Position numbers and translations under genes: made by a program
Shown: piece by piece, positions 9,703 through 18,949 of the stretch
Position numbering within the stretch: position 1 is the stretch's first letter
Layout: the number at the start of each line of letters is the position of its first letter
DNA from: Pseudoalteromonas sp. H105
Lineage (GTDB): Bacteria > Pseudomonadota > Gammaproteobacteria > Enterobacterales > Alteromonadaceae
NCBI RefSeq assembly: GCF_001469215.1
Contig: NZ_LOFH01000009.1
Span: 62,001-126,000, forward strand
Length of the DNA: 64,000 bases
Direction: 5' to 3'
Notes under the pieces: model-generated
The model's input: the letters and a program-made list of their open reading frames with translations, nothing else
What the model was told of the DNA's origin: nothing
Databases searched by the model: none

Positions 9703-9720
9703 AGAGTACATGTGTACGCT
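9703..9720. promoter_or_regulatory. FabR-like operator upstream of fabB
   Basis: The near-palindrome AGAGTACATGTGTACGCT, centred about 84 bases before the fabB start, closely matches the known FabR operator of fabA and fabB (AGCGTACACGTGTTCGCT type). FabR is the repressor of unsaturated fatty acid synthesis in gammaproteobacteria. Recognised from memory of the consensus; no FabR gene lies in this window. Confidence 0.55.
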
Positions 9721-9795
9721 AGAAAGCTGACCACTTAGTTATAAAATTCAGCGTAAAATAGATCACAATTTAGTATCAAGCTAAGGTAATTACCC

Positions 9796-11010
9796 ATGAG
9801 AAGAGCCGTTATTACGGGCATCGGTGTTGTATCAAGCATCGGCAACAACAAAGAAGAAGTATTAGAATCGTTAAAAACTGGTAAAAGCGGTATTGCTTTT
9901 AACCAAGAGTTTGCAGATTACAAGTTACGCAGTAACGTATCTGGTAAAATTGATATTGACGTCAAAGAGTTTGTTGATCGTAAAGCTATGCGCTTTATGG
10001 GCGATGCAGCTGCTTATTCATATATCTCAATGGCACAAGCAATCGAAGATGCTGGTCTCAATGAAGAGCAGGTTTCAAATGAGCGCACAGGTCTTTTAGT
10101 GGGTTCAGGTGGTGGTTCATCAAAATGGCAAGTAGAAGCGGCTGACATTTTACGTGAAAAAGGCGTGAAACGTGTTGGCCCATATATGGTACCGCGTACA
10201 ATGGCGAGTACGACTTCAGCATGCCTAGCAACGCCTTTCAAAATTAAAGGTGTTAACTATTCAATTAGTTCTGCGTGTGCTACATCAGCACATTGTATTG
10301 GCCATGCTGTTGAACAAATCCAACTTGGTAAGCAAGATGTTATTTTTGCTGGTGGCGGTGAAGAACTACACTGGACGCTTGCAATGGAATTTGATGCAAT
10401 GGGCGCGTTGTCTACTAAATACAATGAAACACCAGAAAAAGCATCACGTACGTATGATGCAAACCGAGATGGTTTTGTCATCTCAGGTGGTGGCGGTATT
10501 GTAGTCGTTGAAGAGCTAGAGCATGCACTAGCACGTGGTGCACATATTTATGCCGAAATTACAGGTTACGGTGCAACGTCTGACGGTTTTGACATGGTTG
10601 CTCCATCAGGTGAAGGCGCGGTACGTTGTATGCGTCAAGCAATGCAAGATCTGGAAGGCGGCATTGATTACTTAAATACGCATGGCACATCTACTCCGGT
10701 TGGAGATGTTAAAGAGTTAGGCGCTATTCAAGAAGTATTTGGCGGCAATTCACCAATGATCAGCGCAACTAAGGCGATGACAGGTCATGCACTGGGTGCA
10801 GCTGGTGTTCATGAAGCTATTTTCTCACTGCTAATGCTTGAACACGGTTTTGTAGCCCCTTCAATTAACATTGATGAGTTAGATGAAAAAGCTGAAGGCC
10901 TTAACATTGTGACTGAGCGTAAAGACGTTGAGTTAAACACGGTTATGTCTAATAGCTTCGGCTTTGGCGGAACGAATGCCACACTTGTAATGAGTAAATA
11001 CAAAGGTTAA
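9796..11010 (+). CDS. fabB: Beta-ketoacyl-ACP synthase I
   Basis: FabB condenses malonyl-ACP with acyl-ACP and is the elongation enzyme needed for unsaturated fatty acids, downstream of FabA. The protein has 404 residues, the family length. The catalytic cysteine is Cys161 in [12 protein letters not shown], and the two catalytic histidines are in [11 protein letters not shown] and [12 protein letters not shown]. The C-terminal [10 protein letters not shown] motif is intact. The gene is transcribed alone: it is divergent from mnmC, has a FabR-like operator upstream and a terminator just downstream. The type I (FabB) assignment, rather than FabF, follows from the length, the [16 protein letters not shown] start and the operator. 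Confidence 0.96.
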   Translation: MRRAVITGIGVVSSIGNNKEEVLESLKTGKSGIAFNQEFADYKLRSNVSGKIDIDVKEFVDRKAMRFMGDAAAYSYISMAQAIEDAGLNEEQVSNERTGLLVGSGGGSSKWQVEAADILREKGVKRVGPYMVPRTMASTTSACLATPFKIKGVNYSISSACATSAHCIGHAVEQIQLGKQDVIFAGGGEELHWTLAMEFDAMGALSTKYNETPEKASRTYDANRDGFVISGGGGIVVVEELEHALARGAHIYAEITGYGATSDGFDMVAPSGEGAVRCMRQAMQDLEGGIDYLNTHGTSTPVGDVKELGAIQEVFGGNSPMISATKAMTGHALGAAGVHEAIFSLLMLEHGFVAPSINIDELDEKAEGLNIVTERKDVELNTVMSNSFGFGGTNATLVMSKYKG

Positions 11011-11030
11011 TTTAAGCCCTACCTATTTTG

Positions 11031-11056
11031 AAGCCGAGCAAATTGCTCGGCTTTTT
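11031..11056 (+). terminator. fabB terminator
   Basis: A 9-bp perfect GC-rich stem (AAGCCGAGC / GCTCGGCTT) with a 5-base loop and following T run, 20 bases after the fabB stop. Confidence 0.85.
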
Positions 11057-11119
11057 CGTTTGTGCAACAAGGCCGTTGTTCGTTACAATGTTTCTTCTTA
11101 TTGATAATCGAGCTCATTA

Positions 11120-12265
11120 ATGAAAATACTTGCTGATCAAAATATGCCTTTAGTTGAACAATACTTCGCTGAGCTAGGAAGTGTAGAACGTTTTGATGGC
11201 CGTTCTTTAAAGAGTGAGCAATTAATTGATGTTGATGTGCTCTTAACGCGCTCTGTCACGCAAGTTAATGAACTGCTATTAGAGAAAGCGAATAAACTAA
11301 AGTTTGTTGGCACGGCTACAATAGGTGTTGATCATATTGATACCGATTTACTTAATCAACGAGACATAACATTTACCAGTGCCCCTGGTTGTAATGCGGT
11401 GGCCGTAGCTGAATATGTATTGAGCAGCTTGTTCGCTTTGATGCAAGAAAATGCATGCACACTTGAAGGCAAAACGATTGGTATTGTTGGGGTAGGAAGT
11501 ATTGGTAGTTGTTTACGTAAAAAGCTGTCTGCATTAAATGTCACCGTATTACTGTGCGACCCACCTAAACATGACGCAGGGTTATTAGACGAACATTGTG
11601 ATTTGGATAGGCTGCTTGCACAATCAGATATCGTGACATTTCATGTACCATTAGTAAAAGAAGGAATTTACAGTACGCTGCACTTAATGAATGAAGCGCG
11701 TTTGAAGGAACTAAAAAGTGGCGCTATTTTGATTAATGCCAGCCGAGGTGATGTTATTGACAATCACGCTTTGCTTGAGGTTATGCAAAATGGTGCAAAC
11801 CTAGATTTGGTACTCGATGTATGGGAAAACGAGCCCTCTATTTTGACAGAGTTACTAGATTACGTGCGTTTTGCGAGTGTTCACATAGCAGGCCATACAC
11901 TTGAAGGTAAAGCGCGTGGAACACAAATGCTTTATCAAGCTTTGTGCCAATTAGAGGGACTAGAGGCCGATAAATCGTTAGCTGACTTTTTACCTCAGCC
12001 AAGCTTTTCTGAGGTCACCCTACGAGATACGTTCAATTACAGCGATTTAGGCCAGTTAATTCATCTAGTTTATGACGTGCGTCGTGACGATGGTATTTTG
12101 CGTGGTCATTTAGCTGAGCAAGGTTTTGATAGTTTAAGAAAGAACTATCCAGTTAGACGCGAATTTAGCACTATCTCTATCAATGCGGCAGGCACAAATG
12201 TGTCAATGCTGTCAGCACTTGGATTTAATAGTTTAAACAGTGGCCATGACGGCGACTGTTATTAG
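11120..12265 (+). CDS. pdxB: Erythronate-4-phosphate dehydrogenase
   Basis: PdxB oxidises 4-phosphoerythronate, the second step of the DXP-dependent pyridoxal phosphate pathway. The 381-residue protein has the D-isomer 2-hydroxyacid dehydrogenase fold: an N-terminal substrate domain (MKILADQNMPLVEQYF), the NAD-binding motif GIVGVGSIGS near residue 119, the catalytic NASRGDVIDN loop and AGHTLEGKARGT. The C-terminal 90 residues form the PdxB-specific dimerisation domain. It lies directly ahead of asd in the conserved pdxB-asd-fimV-truA order. Confidence 0.96.
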   Translation: MKILADQNMPLVEQYFAELGSVERFDGRSLKSEQLIDVDVLLTRSVTQVNELLLEKANKLKFVGTATIGVDHIDTDLLNQRDITFTSAPGCNAVAVAEYVLSSLFALMQENACTLEGKTIGIVGVGSIGSCLRKKLSALNVTVLLCDPPKHDAGLLDEHCDLDRLLAQSDIVTFHVPLVKEGIYSTLHLMNEARLKELKSGAILINASRGDVIDNHALLEVMQNGANLDLVLDVWENEPSILTELLDYVRFASVHIAGHTLEGKARGTQMLYQALCQLEGLEADKSLADFLPQPSFSEVTLRDTFNYSDLGQLIHLVYDVRRDDGILRGHLAEQGFDSLRKNYPVRREFSTISINAAGTNVSMLSALGFNSLNSGHDGDCY

Positions 12266-12275
12266 AGGAACAAAC

Positions 12276-13292
12276 ATGTCACAAAAATACAATGTTGCCA
12301 TATTAGGCGCTACTGGCCTTGTGGGCCGTCAGATAATTGAAACACTTGAAGATCGTAAATTCCCTGTTGATCAGTTATTTTTATTGGCCAGCAGTCGCAG
12401 CGCTGGCGAAGACATTAAGTTCCGCGGTGAAAATATTGAAGTACAAGATGTCGCAGGGTTTGATTTTAGCCAAGCACACATAGGGTTATTCTCGGCGGGT
12501 GGCAGTGTGTCTGAAAAGTATGCGCCAATTGCAGCGGATGCAGGCTGTGTGGTTATTGATAACACATCGCATTTTCGAAATGACTTTGAAGTCCCACTAA
12601 TCGTGCCTGAGGTGAACGCAGCAAGCTTGGCTGACTTTAGAAACCGTAATATTATCGCAAACCCTAATTGTTCAACAATCCAAATGATGGTGGCACTAAA
12701 GCCTATTTATGATGCTTATGGCATTGACCGAATCAATGTATCTACCTATCAAGCTGTTTCAGGTGCGGGTAAAGAAGCGGTTGATGAGTTAGCTAAGCAA
12801 ACGGCAAACTTGATGAATGCGCGCCCGATGGAGAACGCTGTATTTTCTAAGCAGATTGCATTTAATGTAATCCCACAAATAGACACTTTCGAAGAAAACG
12901 GCTACACCCGCGAAGAAATGAAAATGGTCAATGAAACACACAAAATTTTGGGTGATACTACGATTGCGGTAAACCCGACCTGTGTGAGAGTGCCTGTATT
13001 TTTTGGACACTCAGAAGCTATTAATATAGAAACACGCATGCCTTATGATTTTGAGCACATCAAACAGTTATTAAATGATGCTCCAGGACTTGAGCTTATT
13101 GAAGATGCGGGGGATTACCCAACACCTGTGTCTGATGCAAGTGGTAACGATACTGTTTATGTTGGTCGTTTGCGCCAAGATATTTCACACCCACATGGAT
13201 TAAATATGTGGGTTGTTAGCGACAATACTCGTAAAGGTGCTGCCACAAACAGTGTACAAATAGCTGAAGAGCTAATTGCTAATTACCTATAA
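12276..13292 (+). CDS. asd: Aspartate-semialdehyde dehydrogenase
   Basis: Asd reduces aspartyl phosphate to aspartate semialdehyde, the branch point to lysine, diaminopimelate, threonine and methionine. The start is ATG 12276, preceded by AGAGGAA; it gives 338 residues beginning MSQKYNVAILGATGLVG (NADP-binding). The catalytic cysteine is in ANPNCSTIQMM and the substrate-binding histidine region is RVPVFFGHSEA, so this looks like the active enzyme rather than the inactive Usg paralogue that holds this place in E. coli. It is close in sequence to the Vibrio Asd of this type. It follows pdxB by 10 bases, so the two are likely co-transcribed. Confidence 0.92.
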   Translation: MSQKYNVAILGATGLVGRQIIETLEDRKFPVDQLFLLASSRSAGEDIKFRGENIEVQDVAGFDFSQAHIGLFSAGGSVSEKYAPIAADAGCVVIDNTSHFRNDFEVPLIVPEVNAASLADFRNRNIIANPNCSTIQMMVALKPIYDAYGIDRINVSTYQAVSGAGKEAVDELAKQTANLMNARPMENAVFSKQIAFNVIPQIDTFEENGYTREEMKMVNETHKILGDTTIAVNPTCVRVPVFFGHSEAINIETRMPYDFEHIKQLLNDAPGLELIEDAGDYPTPVSDASGNDTVYVGRLRQDISHPHGLNMWVVSDNTRKGAATNSVQIAEELIANYL

Positions 13293-13302
13293 TCGTTATT
13301 TT

Positions 13303-13325
13303 AAGCGGCATCTTTGCCGCTTTTA
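13303..13325 (+). terminator. asd terminator
   Basis: An 8-bp perfect stem (AAGCGGCA / TGCCGCTT) with a 4-base loop and T run. The remaining bases up to 13600 are AT-rich and presumably hold the promoter of the next gene; I see no clear -10/-35 pair, gene or repeat there. Confidence 0.8.
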
Positions 13326-13600
13326 ACTTTTTACTGCCAAATAATTGCCGCATCATGGCTAAAAGCGTATAAACTTAACTACAATAATAAAAACTTCTGT
13401 CAGCGTAAAAAGTTTAAGCTATTTAGTATCAAAGTCTTGTAATAGAAATTACAATGTAACTGGTTTATAGTTTGCAAATGGAATAAAGCTTGCAGGAAAA
13501 TCTAATTAACTATTTATGTGCGCTATTTCTGTAAGTAATAGCCAATGTTTAAGCGCTAATTAATAGTGCTGCGTTAACATTTAAACATTAAAGGATCAGC

Positions 13601-16600
13601 ATGCGCGGTTTAGCAATACTTCTTTTATTAGCGTCTGCATTGGTGGTAACACCAGTCTACAGCCAAGATGGTGGTCAGCTTAAGGGCCCTAAAGGCGTTG
13701 ACTACGGCCTTCAAGGACGTTCAATTGGCCCAATTAAGCCAACAGACACGCTATGGCGGATAGCTGCAAAAGTACGCCAGGATAATTCTGTTAGTATTTA
13801 CCAAGTCATGCAGGCCTTGTATGAGAAAAACCCTAACTCATTTTTAGATCAAAACCTCAACCACATGCGCGATGGCGCATACTTAAAAATCCCTACGTTA
13901 GCTGAAATCCGCAGCATAAACCCTGAGCTCGCTAAACAACGCTCAGAGCAAGACGATGAACTATGGGAAAAGAAAAAAAATGGCACATTGACTAACAGTG
14001 AAATTATTGCATCGCAAAAAAAAGTAACGCAGGCGCGCAAGATTGATGTGGATGATGCAAAGCAAGAGCTAAAAAATGAAATAAACTCTATAAAAACTGA
14101 GCAGGGCACTCAACTAGTCGAACTACAAAACCAATTTAAATCCTCAGTTGAAAATGTTGAAGAAATCTTAGTTGAAAATAATAAATTAAAAGCTCAGCTG
14201 ACCGGTATTTCAAAAGAATTAGAAAATGTTCGCAATCAGTTAGGTCAAGACAGTGAAATTCAACAGCAATTAAAAGAGCTCATAGATAAACAGAATGAGA
14301 TCATAGAGCAACAAAAAGCAAAAAAGCAGGAAGAGGAGAGTGAGTTTGATTTTGGCGCATTGCTAGAAAACCCATTTGTCCTCATTTTACTGATGACAAT
14401 TCCAGCCCTGTTGATTATTTTTGCTGTTGTTATGTTTTTACGTAAACGAGCGAACCAAAAAGAAGAAATCAGCGACGATGATGAGTTTTTACCACAAAGC
14501 CCCGTACAAGATGATGAACCCGACTTAAGCCCTTCACTTGACCCAATTATTCCAGACCCAGTCGAAGATGATCTAAACGATTTGAGCGTGCAACTCGATG
14601 ATGACCTTGACGACGACATGCTACCGGATAATGACGATATTATTTTTGATGACAATATTGATGATTCATTTGATGATAGCGACAGTTTGTTAGGTCAAGA
14701 TGAGCTAGATGGTCTACTTGGTGATGATATTGTCTTTGATGATGAAAAAGCGGAAGGCCAGGATGATGAGCTAGACGTTTTTTTACAACAAGATTTTGAC
14801 CAAACGGATGATAGTTTATCAGATGATATTGACTCAGCAGATAATGATGGCGACATATTAAGTGCAAGTGATCTTGACGACTTATTTGCAAATGATGAGT
14901 CTCAAGAGCAAAACAAAGAGCAAGCATCGACTGATCTTAGTGATGAAGATGAAGATGATGATTTTGATATTGACTCTTTAATCGATGAACAAAGTTCAGC
15001 CCCAGAGAATGAGTCTTCAAATGATGAGTTTGATTTAGATGATATTGACGGTTTAATTGATGATGCAGCGCAAACAGATAGCGAAGCAGAGCAGCCGGCA
15101 GAGTTAGCTGAAGAAGAAGATGAGTTTGATTTAGATGATATTGACGGTTTAATTGATGATGCGGCGCAAACAGACAGCGAAGCGGAACAGCCGACAGAGT
15201 TAACTGAAGAAGATGAGTTTGATTTAGATGATATTGACGGTTTAATTGATGATGCAGCGCAAACAGATAGCGAAGCGGAACAGCCGACAGCGTTAGCTGA
15301 AGAAGAGGATGAGTTTGATTTAGATGATATTGACGGTTTAATTGATGATGCGGCGCAAACAGACAGCGAAGCAGGGCAGCCGACAGAGTTAACTGAAGAA
15401 GATGAGTTTGATTTAGATGATATTGACGGTTTAATTGATGATGCAGCGCAAACAGATAGCGAAGCGGAACAGCCAGCAGAGTTAGCTGAAGAATATGAGT
15501 TTGATTTAGATGATATTGACGGTTTAATTGATGATGCGGCGCAAACAGACAGCGAAGCGGAACAGCCGGCAGAGCTAGCTGAAGAAGTAGATGAGTTTGA
15601 TTTAGATGATATTGACGGCTTAATTGATGATACGGCGCAAACAGATAGCGAAGCGGAACAGCCAGCAGAGCTAGCTGAAGAAGAGGATGAATTTGATTTA
15701 GATGATATTGACGGTTTAATTGATGATGCGGCGCAAACAGATAGCGAAGCGGAACAGCCGGCAGAGCTAGTTGAAGAAGTAGATGAGTTTGATTTAGATG
15801 ATATTGACGGCTTAATTGATGATACGCCGCAAACAGATAGCAAAGCGGAACAGCCAGCAGAGCTAGCTGAAGAAGAGGATGAATTTGATTTAGATGATAT
15901 TGACGGTTTAATTGATAATGCCGAACAAACGGACAACGAAGTTGATGAACCAACAGAGCTTGCTGAAGAAGATGAATTCGATTTAGATGATATCGATAAT
16001 TTAATTGATGATGAAATTCAATCAGGTCAAGACGATCAGAATGCTAGTGAAGTGCCAGTAAACGAGCATAGCTCAGAGCTTGATGAAGCATTAGCTGATT
16101 CAATGGAAGATTTATCAGGTGTTGAAGATGAATTAAATATTGATGATGTTGAAAATATAGCTTCTTCTTTGACCGATGAACCTGTTTTTGAGGCAGAACC
16201 AGAACTCGAAGAAGAACCAGAGCCAGAGCCAGAGCTTGAAGCTGAACCAGAACTCGAGGCTGAGCCAGAACTCGAAGTTGAACCAGAGCTAGAAGCTGAA
16301 CCAGAACTCGAAGCTGAGCCAAAGCTTGAAGCTGAGCCAGAATTCGAAGCTGAGCCAGAACTCGAAGCTGAGCCAGAACTCGAAGCTGAGCCAGAACTCG
16401 AAGCTGAGCCAGAACTCGAAGCTGAGCCAGAATTCGAAGCTGATCCAGAACTCGAAGCTGAGCCAGAACTCGAAGCTGATCCAGAACTCGAAGCAGAGCC
16501 AGAGCTTGAAGCAGAGCCAGAGCTTGAAGCTGAACCAGAACTCGAAGCTGAGCCAGAACTCGAAGCTGAGCCAGAACTCGAAGCTGAGCCAGAGCTTGAA

Positions 16601-18517
16601 GCAGAGCCAGAGCTTGAAGAAGAGCCAGAGCTTAAAGCTGAACCAGAACTCGAAGCTGAGCCAGAACTCGAAGCTGAGCCAGAACTCGAAGCAGAGCCAG
16701 AACTCGAAGCTGAGCCAGAACTCGAAGCTGAGCCAAAGCTTGAAGCTGAGCCAGAACTCGAAGCAGAGCCAGAACTCGAAGCAGAGCCAGAACTCGAAGC
16801 AGAGCCAGAACTCGAAGCTGAGCCAGAGCTTGAAACTGAACCAGAGCTTGAAACTGAGCCAGAGCTTGAAACTGAGCCAGAGCTTGAAGAAGAGCCAGAG
16901 CTTGAAACTGAGCCAGAGCTTGAAACTGAACCAGAGCTTGAAACTGAGCCAGAGCTTGAAGAAGAGCCAGAGCTTGAAGCAGAGCCAGAGCTTGAAGAAG
17001 AGCCAGAGCTTGAAGCAGAGCCAGAGCTTGAAGCAGAGCCAGAGCTTGAAGCAGAGCCTGAGTTCGGAGAGGACGATGCCTCAAATGTTTCTATGGACGA
17101 AGAAGACCTGCTTGATGAATATGACGATCCTTCTTTAAAAAGCGTTGATGAATTACTTAATGAGTTACAGCAAGAAGATGATTATGTTGCTGATCCGCAA
17201 TGGTCTTCATTAGATGAACTTAATGATGATATTGAGGAAGTTGAGATAGATCTGGGTGATGATCCACTCGATGAAGAGGGTATTTCAACGGATATAGATT
17301 TAGAAGTTGAAGATGAATCACCAGAAGCTGAAGATGTAATTCCGAGTCAAGAACTCGAGGAGTACCCAGAACTTGAACTTGATTTTGACGATTTAGACTC
17401 AACGCAAGTTGATGTTGAGTCACCACCTAGTCAAACTGAACAAGATCTTGCTAAAGCCATGTCCGGTGAACAAGAGATTGATAATTTAGAACATGATCTC
17501 GATGATGAACAGTTAATTGAAGATGACTTCATTAGCGACCACGTGTTAGATGATGGCATTGATGCATCAGAATCAGCTTCAGAATTAGCCCCACCTATTG
17601 AGCCAGAAGCCAATAACACTCTTGATGAAGAGCTAAGCGATGTTCAAGAAATAAGTGATATTGGAAGTGACGTAGACGATTTAATTGATGATTCAATTGA
17701 GGAAAGTGTTCCTGAGGTATTACCACAAGATAAAGCACTCGATAATACAGAATTACAATTAAGCCAAGCTGAGCAAGATTTGGCAGACGCAATGTCCGCG
17801 GAAGAAAGTGCCGATACATTAGAAAATGATTTTGACGATGACCCTTTAATTGGGGATGAGTTATTGGCTGACGATGGAGTGTTGGAACCTGTATTTGACG
17901 CTCAGCTAGACGGCCTCAATGATGAGCGGCTGGACGAGACACCTAATGTTGCCACTGAGCTTGAAAGCAGCATTGATGAAACAAACTTATCAGATGATGA
18001 GCTTGATGATGACTTTATGGCGGATCTCACGCAGACGGATTTTGATGCGTTACTTAGTGAGTTAGCAGAGCCTGAGCCTTTGAATATTGAAGACAGTGAT
18101 GAATTTGATGTTGATTTTGAGGCTTTACTCAGTGAAGACTTAACCGAGTTGGATGAATTAACAAGTGTCCCAAGCGACTCCGAAATTGAACAAACTGATA
18201 CTCAAGCTACCGCAGATGATTTCGTCGATATTGATGCTTTAATAGAGCAAAGTGATGAAGCAAACCCAGATCATGAACCATATGACGACATTGATATGGA
18301 TGTTGGGCTAAGTGAATATGATGCGTTATTAGCGGGTGATAACCCTACAGATGTTGATTTAGAAAGTGGTGGCTATTCCGCCAAGTTGGATTTGGCGCGA
18401 GCGTATATTGAGATTGATGATATGGATTCAGCCCTTGATGCAATAGAAGATGTCATAGCGAATGGTCCTGAAGAAGTGCAGCAAGAAGCGCAGAGTTTGA
18501 AGGCTAAACTAGTTTGA
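13601..18517 (+). CDS. fimV: FimV/HubP family polar landmark protein
   Basis: HubP/FimV proteins sit at the cell pole and recruit ParA-type ATPases, chemotaxis arrays, flagellar regulators and type IV pili. This 1638-residue protein follows Vibrio HubP: signal peptide (1-21), a peptidoglycan-binding LysM-like domain (about 45-100, with DTLWRIAAKV and NHMRDGAYLKIPT), a coiled coil (about 130-245), one membrane helix (about 257-281), an extremely acidic cytoplasmic region and a conserved C-terminal FimV motif (YSAKLDLARAYIEIDDMDSA near residue 1592). The GLGEI-type N-terminal domain of Pseudomonas FimV is absent. Two repeat arrays fill the middle: 11 units of about 32 residues, then about 48 units of the hexapeptide ELEAEP. 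Because of these repeats the exact length is likely to vary between strains and to be prone to assembly error. Confidence 0.92.
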   Translation: MRGLAILLLLASALVVTPVYSQDGGQLKGPKGVDYGLQGRSIGPIKPTDTLWRIAAKVRQDNSVSIYQVMQALYEKNPNSFLDQNLNHMRDGAYLKIPTLAEIRSINPELAKQRSEQDDELWEKKKNGTLTNSEIIASQKKVTQARKIDVDDAKQELKNEINSIKTEQGTQLVELQNQFKSSVENVEEILVENNKLKAQLTGISKELENVRNQLGQDSEIQQQLKELIDKQNEIIEQQKAKKQEEESEFDFGALLENPFVLILLMTIPALLIIFAVVMFLRKRANQKEEISDDDEFLPQSPVQDDEPDLSPSLDPIIPDPVEDDLNDLSVQLDDDLDDDMLPDNDDIIFDDNIDDSFDDSDSLLGQDELDGLLGDDIVFDDEKAEGQDDELDVFLQQDFDQTDDSLSDDIDSADNDGDILSASDLDDLFANDESQEQNKEQASTDLSDEDEDDDFDIDSLIDEQSSAPENESSNDEFDLDDIDGLIDDAAQTDSEAEQPAELAEEEDEFDLDDIDGLIDDAAQTDSEAEQPTELTEEDEFDLDDIDGLIDDAAQTDSEAEQPTALAEEEDEFDLDDIDGLIDDAAQTDSEAGQPTELTEEDEFDLDDIDGLIDDAAQTDSEAEQPAELAEEYEFDLDDIDGLIDDAAQTDSEAEQPAELAEEVDEFDLDDIDGLIDDTAQTDSEAEQPAELAEEEDEFDLDDIDGLIDDAAQTDSEAEQPAELVEEVDEFDLDDIDGLIDDTPQTDSKAEQPAELAEEEDEFDLDDIDGLIDNAEQTDNEVDEPTELAEEDEFDLDDIDNLIDDEIQSGQDDQNASEVPVNEHSSELDEALADSMEDLSGVEDELNIDDVENIASSLTDEPVFEAEPELEEEPEPEPELEAEPELEAEPELEVEPELEAEPELEAEPKLEAEPEFEAEPELEAEPELEAEPELEAEPELEAEPEFEADPELEAEPELEADPELEAEPELEAEPELEAEPELEAEPELEAEPELEAEPELEAEPELEEEPELKAEPELEAEPELEAEPELEAEPELEAEPELEAEPKLEAEPELEAEPELEAEPELEAEPELEAEPELETEPELETEPELETEPELEEEPELETEPELETEPELETEPELEEEPELEAEPELEEEPELEAEPELEAEPELEAEPEFGEDDASNVSMDEEDLLDEYDDPSLKSVDELLNELQQEDDYVADPQWSSLDELNDDIEEVEIDLGDDPLDEEGISTDIDLEVEDESPEAEDVIPSQELEEYPELELDFDDLDSTQVDVESPPSQTEQDLAKAMSGEQEIDNLEHDLDDEQLIEDDFISDHVLDDGIDASESASELAPPIEPEANNTLDEELSDVQEISDIGSDVDDLIDDSIEESVPEVLPQDKALDNTELQLSQAEQDLADAMSAEESADTLENDFDDDPLIGDELLADDGVLEPVFDAQLDGLNDERLDETPNVATELESSIDETNLSDDELDDDFMADLTQTDFDALLSELAEPEPLNIEDSDEFDVDFEALLSEDLTELDELTSVPSDSEIEQTDTQATADDFVDIDALIEQSDEANPDHEPYDDIDMDVGLSEYDALLAGDNPTDVDLESGGYSAKLDLARAYIEIDDMDSALDAIEDVIANGPEEVQQEAQSLKAKLV
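15023..16020 (+). repeat. In-frame tandem repeat, 11 units of 31-32 codons in hubP
   Basis: Each unit begins DEFDLDDIDGLIDD and continues AAQTDSEAEQPAELAEE with minor changes. Units 1-9 are nearly identical at the DNA level (93-96 bp), and units 10-11 are more diverged. Similar acidic repeats occur in Vibrio HubP, where the repeat region is involved in partner recruitment. Confidence 0.95.
16190..17065 (+). repeat. In-frame 18-bp tandem repeat (ELEAEP), about 48 units in hubP
   Basis: A hexapeptide ELEAEP, with A varied to T, E, V or D and occasional K or F substitutions, runs for about 290 residues. The DNA unit is 18 bp with synonymous changes such as GAACTC against GAGCTT marking sub-blocks. 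The array probably forms an extended, highly charged rod or linker. The count is from reading the sequence and may be off by one or two. Confidence 0.93.
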
Positions 18518-18531
18518 TAGCAATTAATTTA

Positions 18532-18798
18532 TATACCGAAGCCACCTCAAGATACAGAATTTGGCGTTTCACAGTGGCTTAATATCAAGGCCATTCTTTA
18601 CAAGAATGGCGGTCTCCCTTTTAAGAAGTAACAACGATGAGAGTAAGTACCAGTGGAATTCCCAATGGGTTGGTTTAAAAGCAACTAATACTGCGTTATT
18701 GATTTTAACAAGGGAATTACCATTATTTGGAATCAATGTCTTGTCTAAATTGCATTTAATTCCAACTGAGACTCGCATCCTGAGGTGGTTTGGTTATA
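18532..18798. mobile_element. Putative 267-bp MITE-like element with inverted ends
   Basis: The two ends form an imperfect inverted repeat of about 24 bases, starting TATACCGAAGCCACCTCA on the left and, read inward from the right, TATAACCAAACCACCTCA, about 19 of 24 matching. The ends include TATA, compatible with insertion at TA. A perfect 9-bp hairpin (18590-18610) lies inside. No credible protein is encoded; the open frames inside are antisense to each other and have no family features. It lies between hubP and its likely terminator. Confidence 0.5.
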
Positions 18799-18799
18799 G

Positions 18800-18831
18800 A
18801 GGGTCTAAATTCACGTTTAGACCCTTTTTTA
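18800..18831 (+). terminator. Terminator downstream of hubP
   Basis: A 10-bp stem (AGGGTCTAAA / TTTAGACCCT) and a run of seven T, after the MITE-like element and before truA. Confidence 0.85.
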
Positions 18832-18949
18832 TTCACACCTTTTAAATGAAAGGTAAGGCGAATTGTTTATTTGTATAGTGTTACTTTTATTAGGTTGCTT
18901 TATAGCATAAAATGCCTCGTTCATTAGCACAGTAGGTAAAGCAGTAATT

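Noticed and set aside
12276-13292. Assignment of this gene as the Usg paralogue of Asd
   Set aside because: The catalytic cysteine (ANPNCST) and substrate histidine region are intact and the sequence follows the active Vibrio-type enzyme.
14902-15953. Two long minus-strand reading frames of about 340 codons opposite hubP
   Set aside because: They exist only because the repeated hubP unit has no stop in those frames. They encode Ser-rich or His/Leu-rich low-complexity repeats and have no start signals.
15023-17065. CRISPR-like or satellite repeat array
   Set aside because: The repeats are contiguous, in frame with a protein and have no unique spacers; this is a coding repeat.
16326-17138. 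Plus-strand frame of repeated KLSQNS-like peptides and a minus-strand frame of LRVLAL-like peptides
   Set aside because: Both are out-of-frame readings of the 18-bp hubP repeat, whose length is a multiple of three, so every frame stays open.
18561-18845. 94-codon frame downstream of hubP
   Set aside because: It lies inside the MITE-like element and its terminator, has no family features and conflicts with an antisense frame of equal quality.
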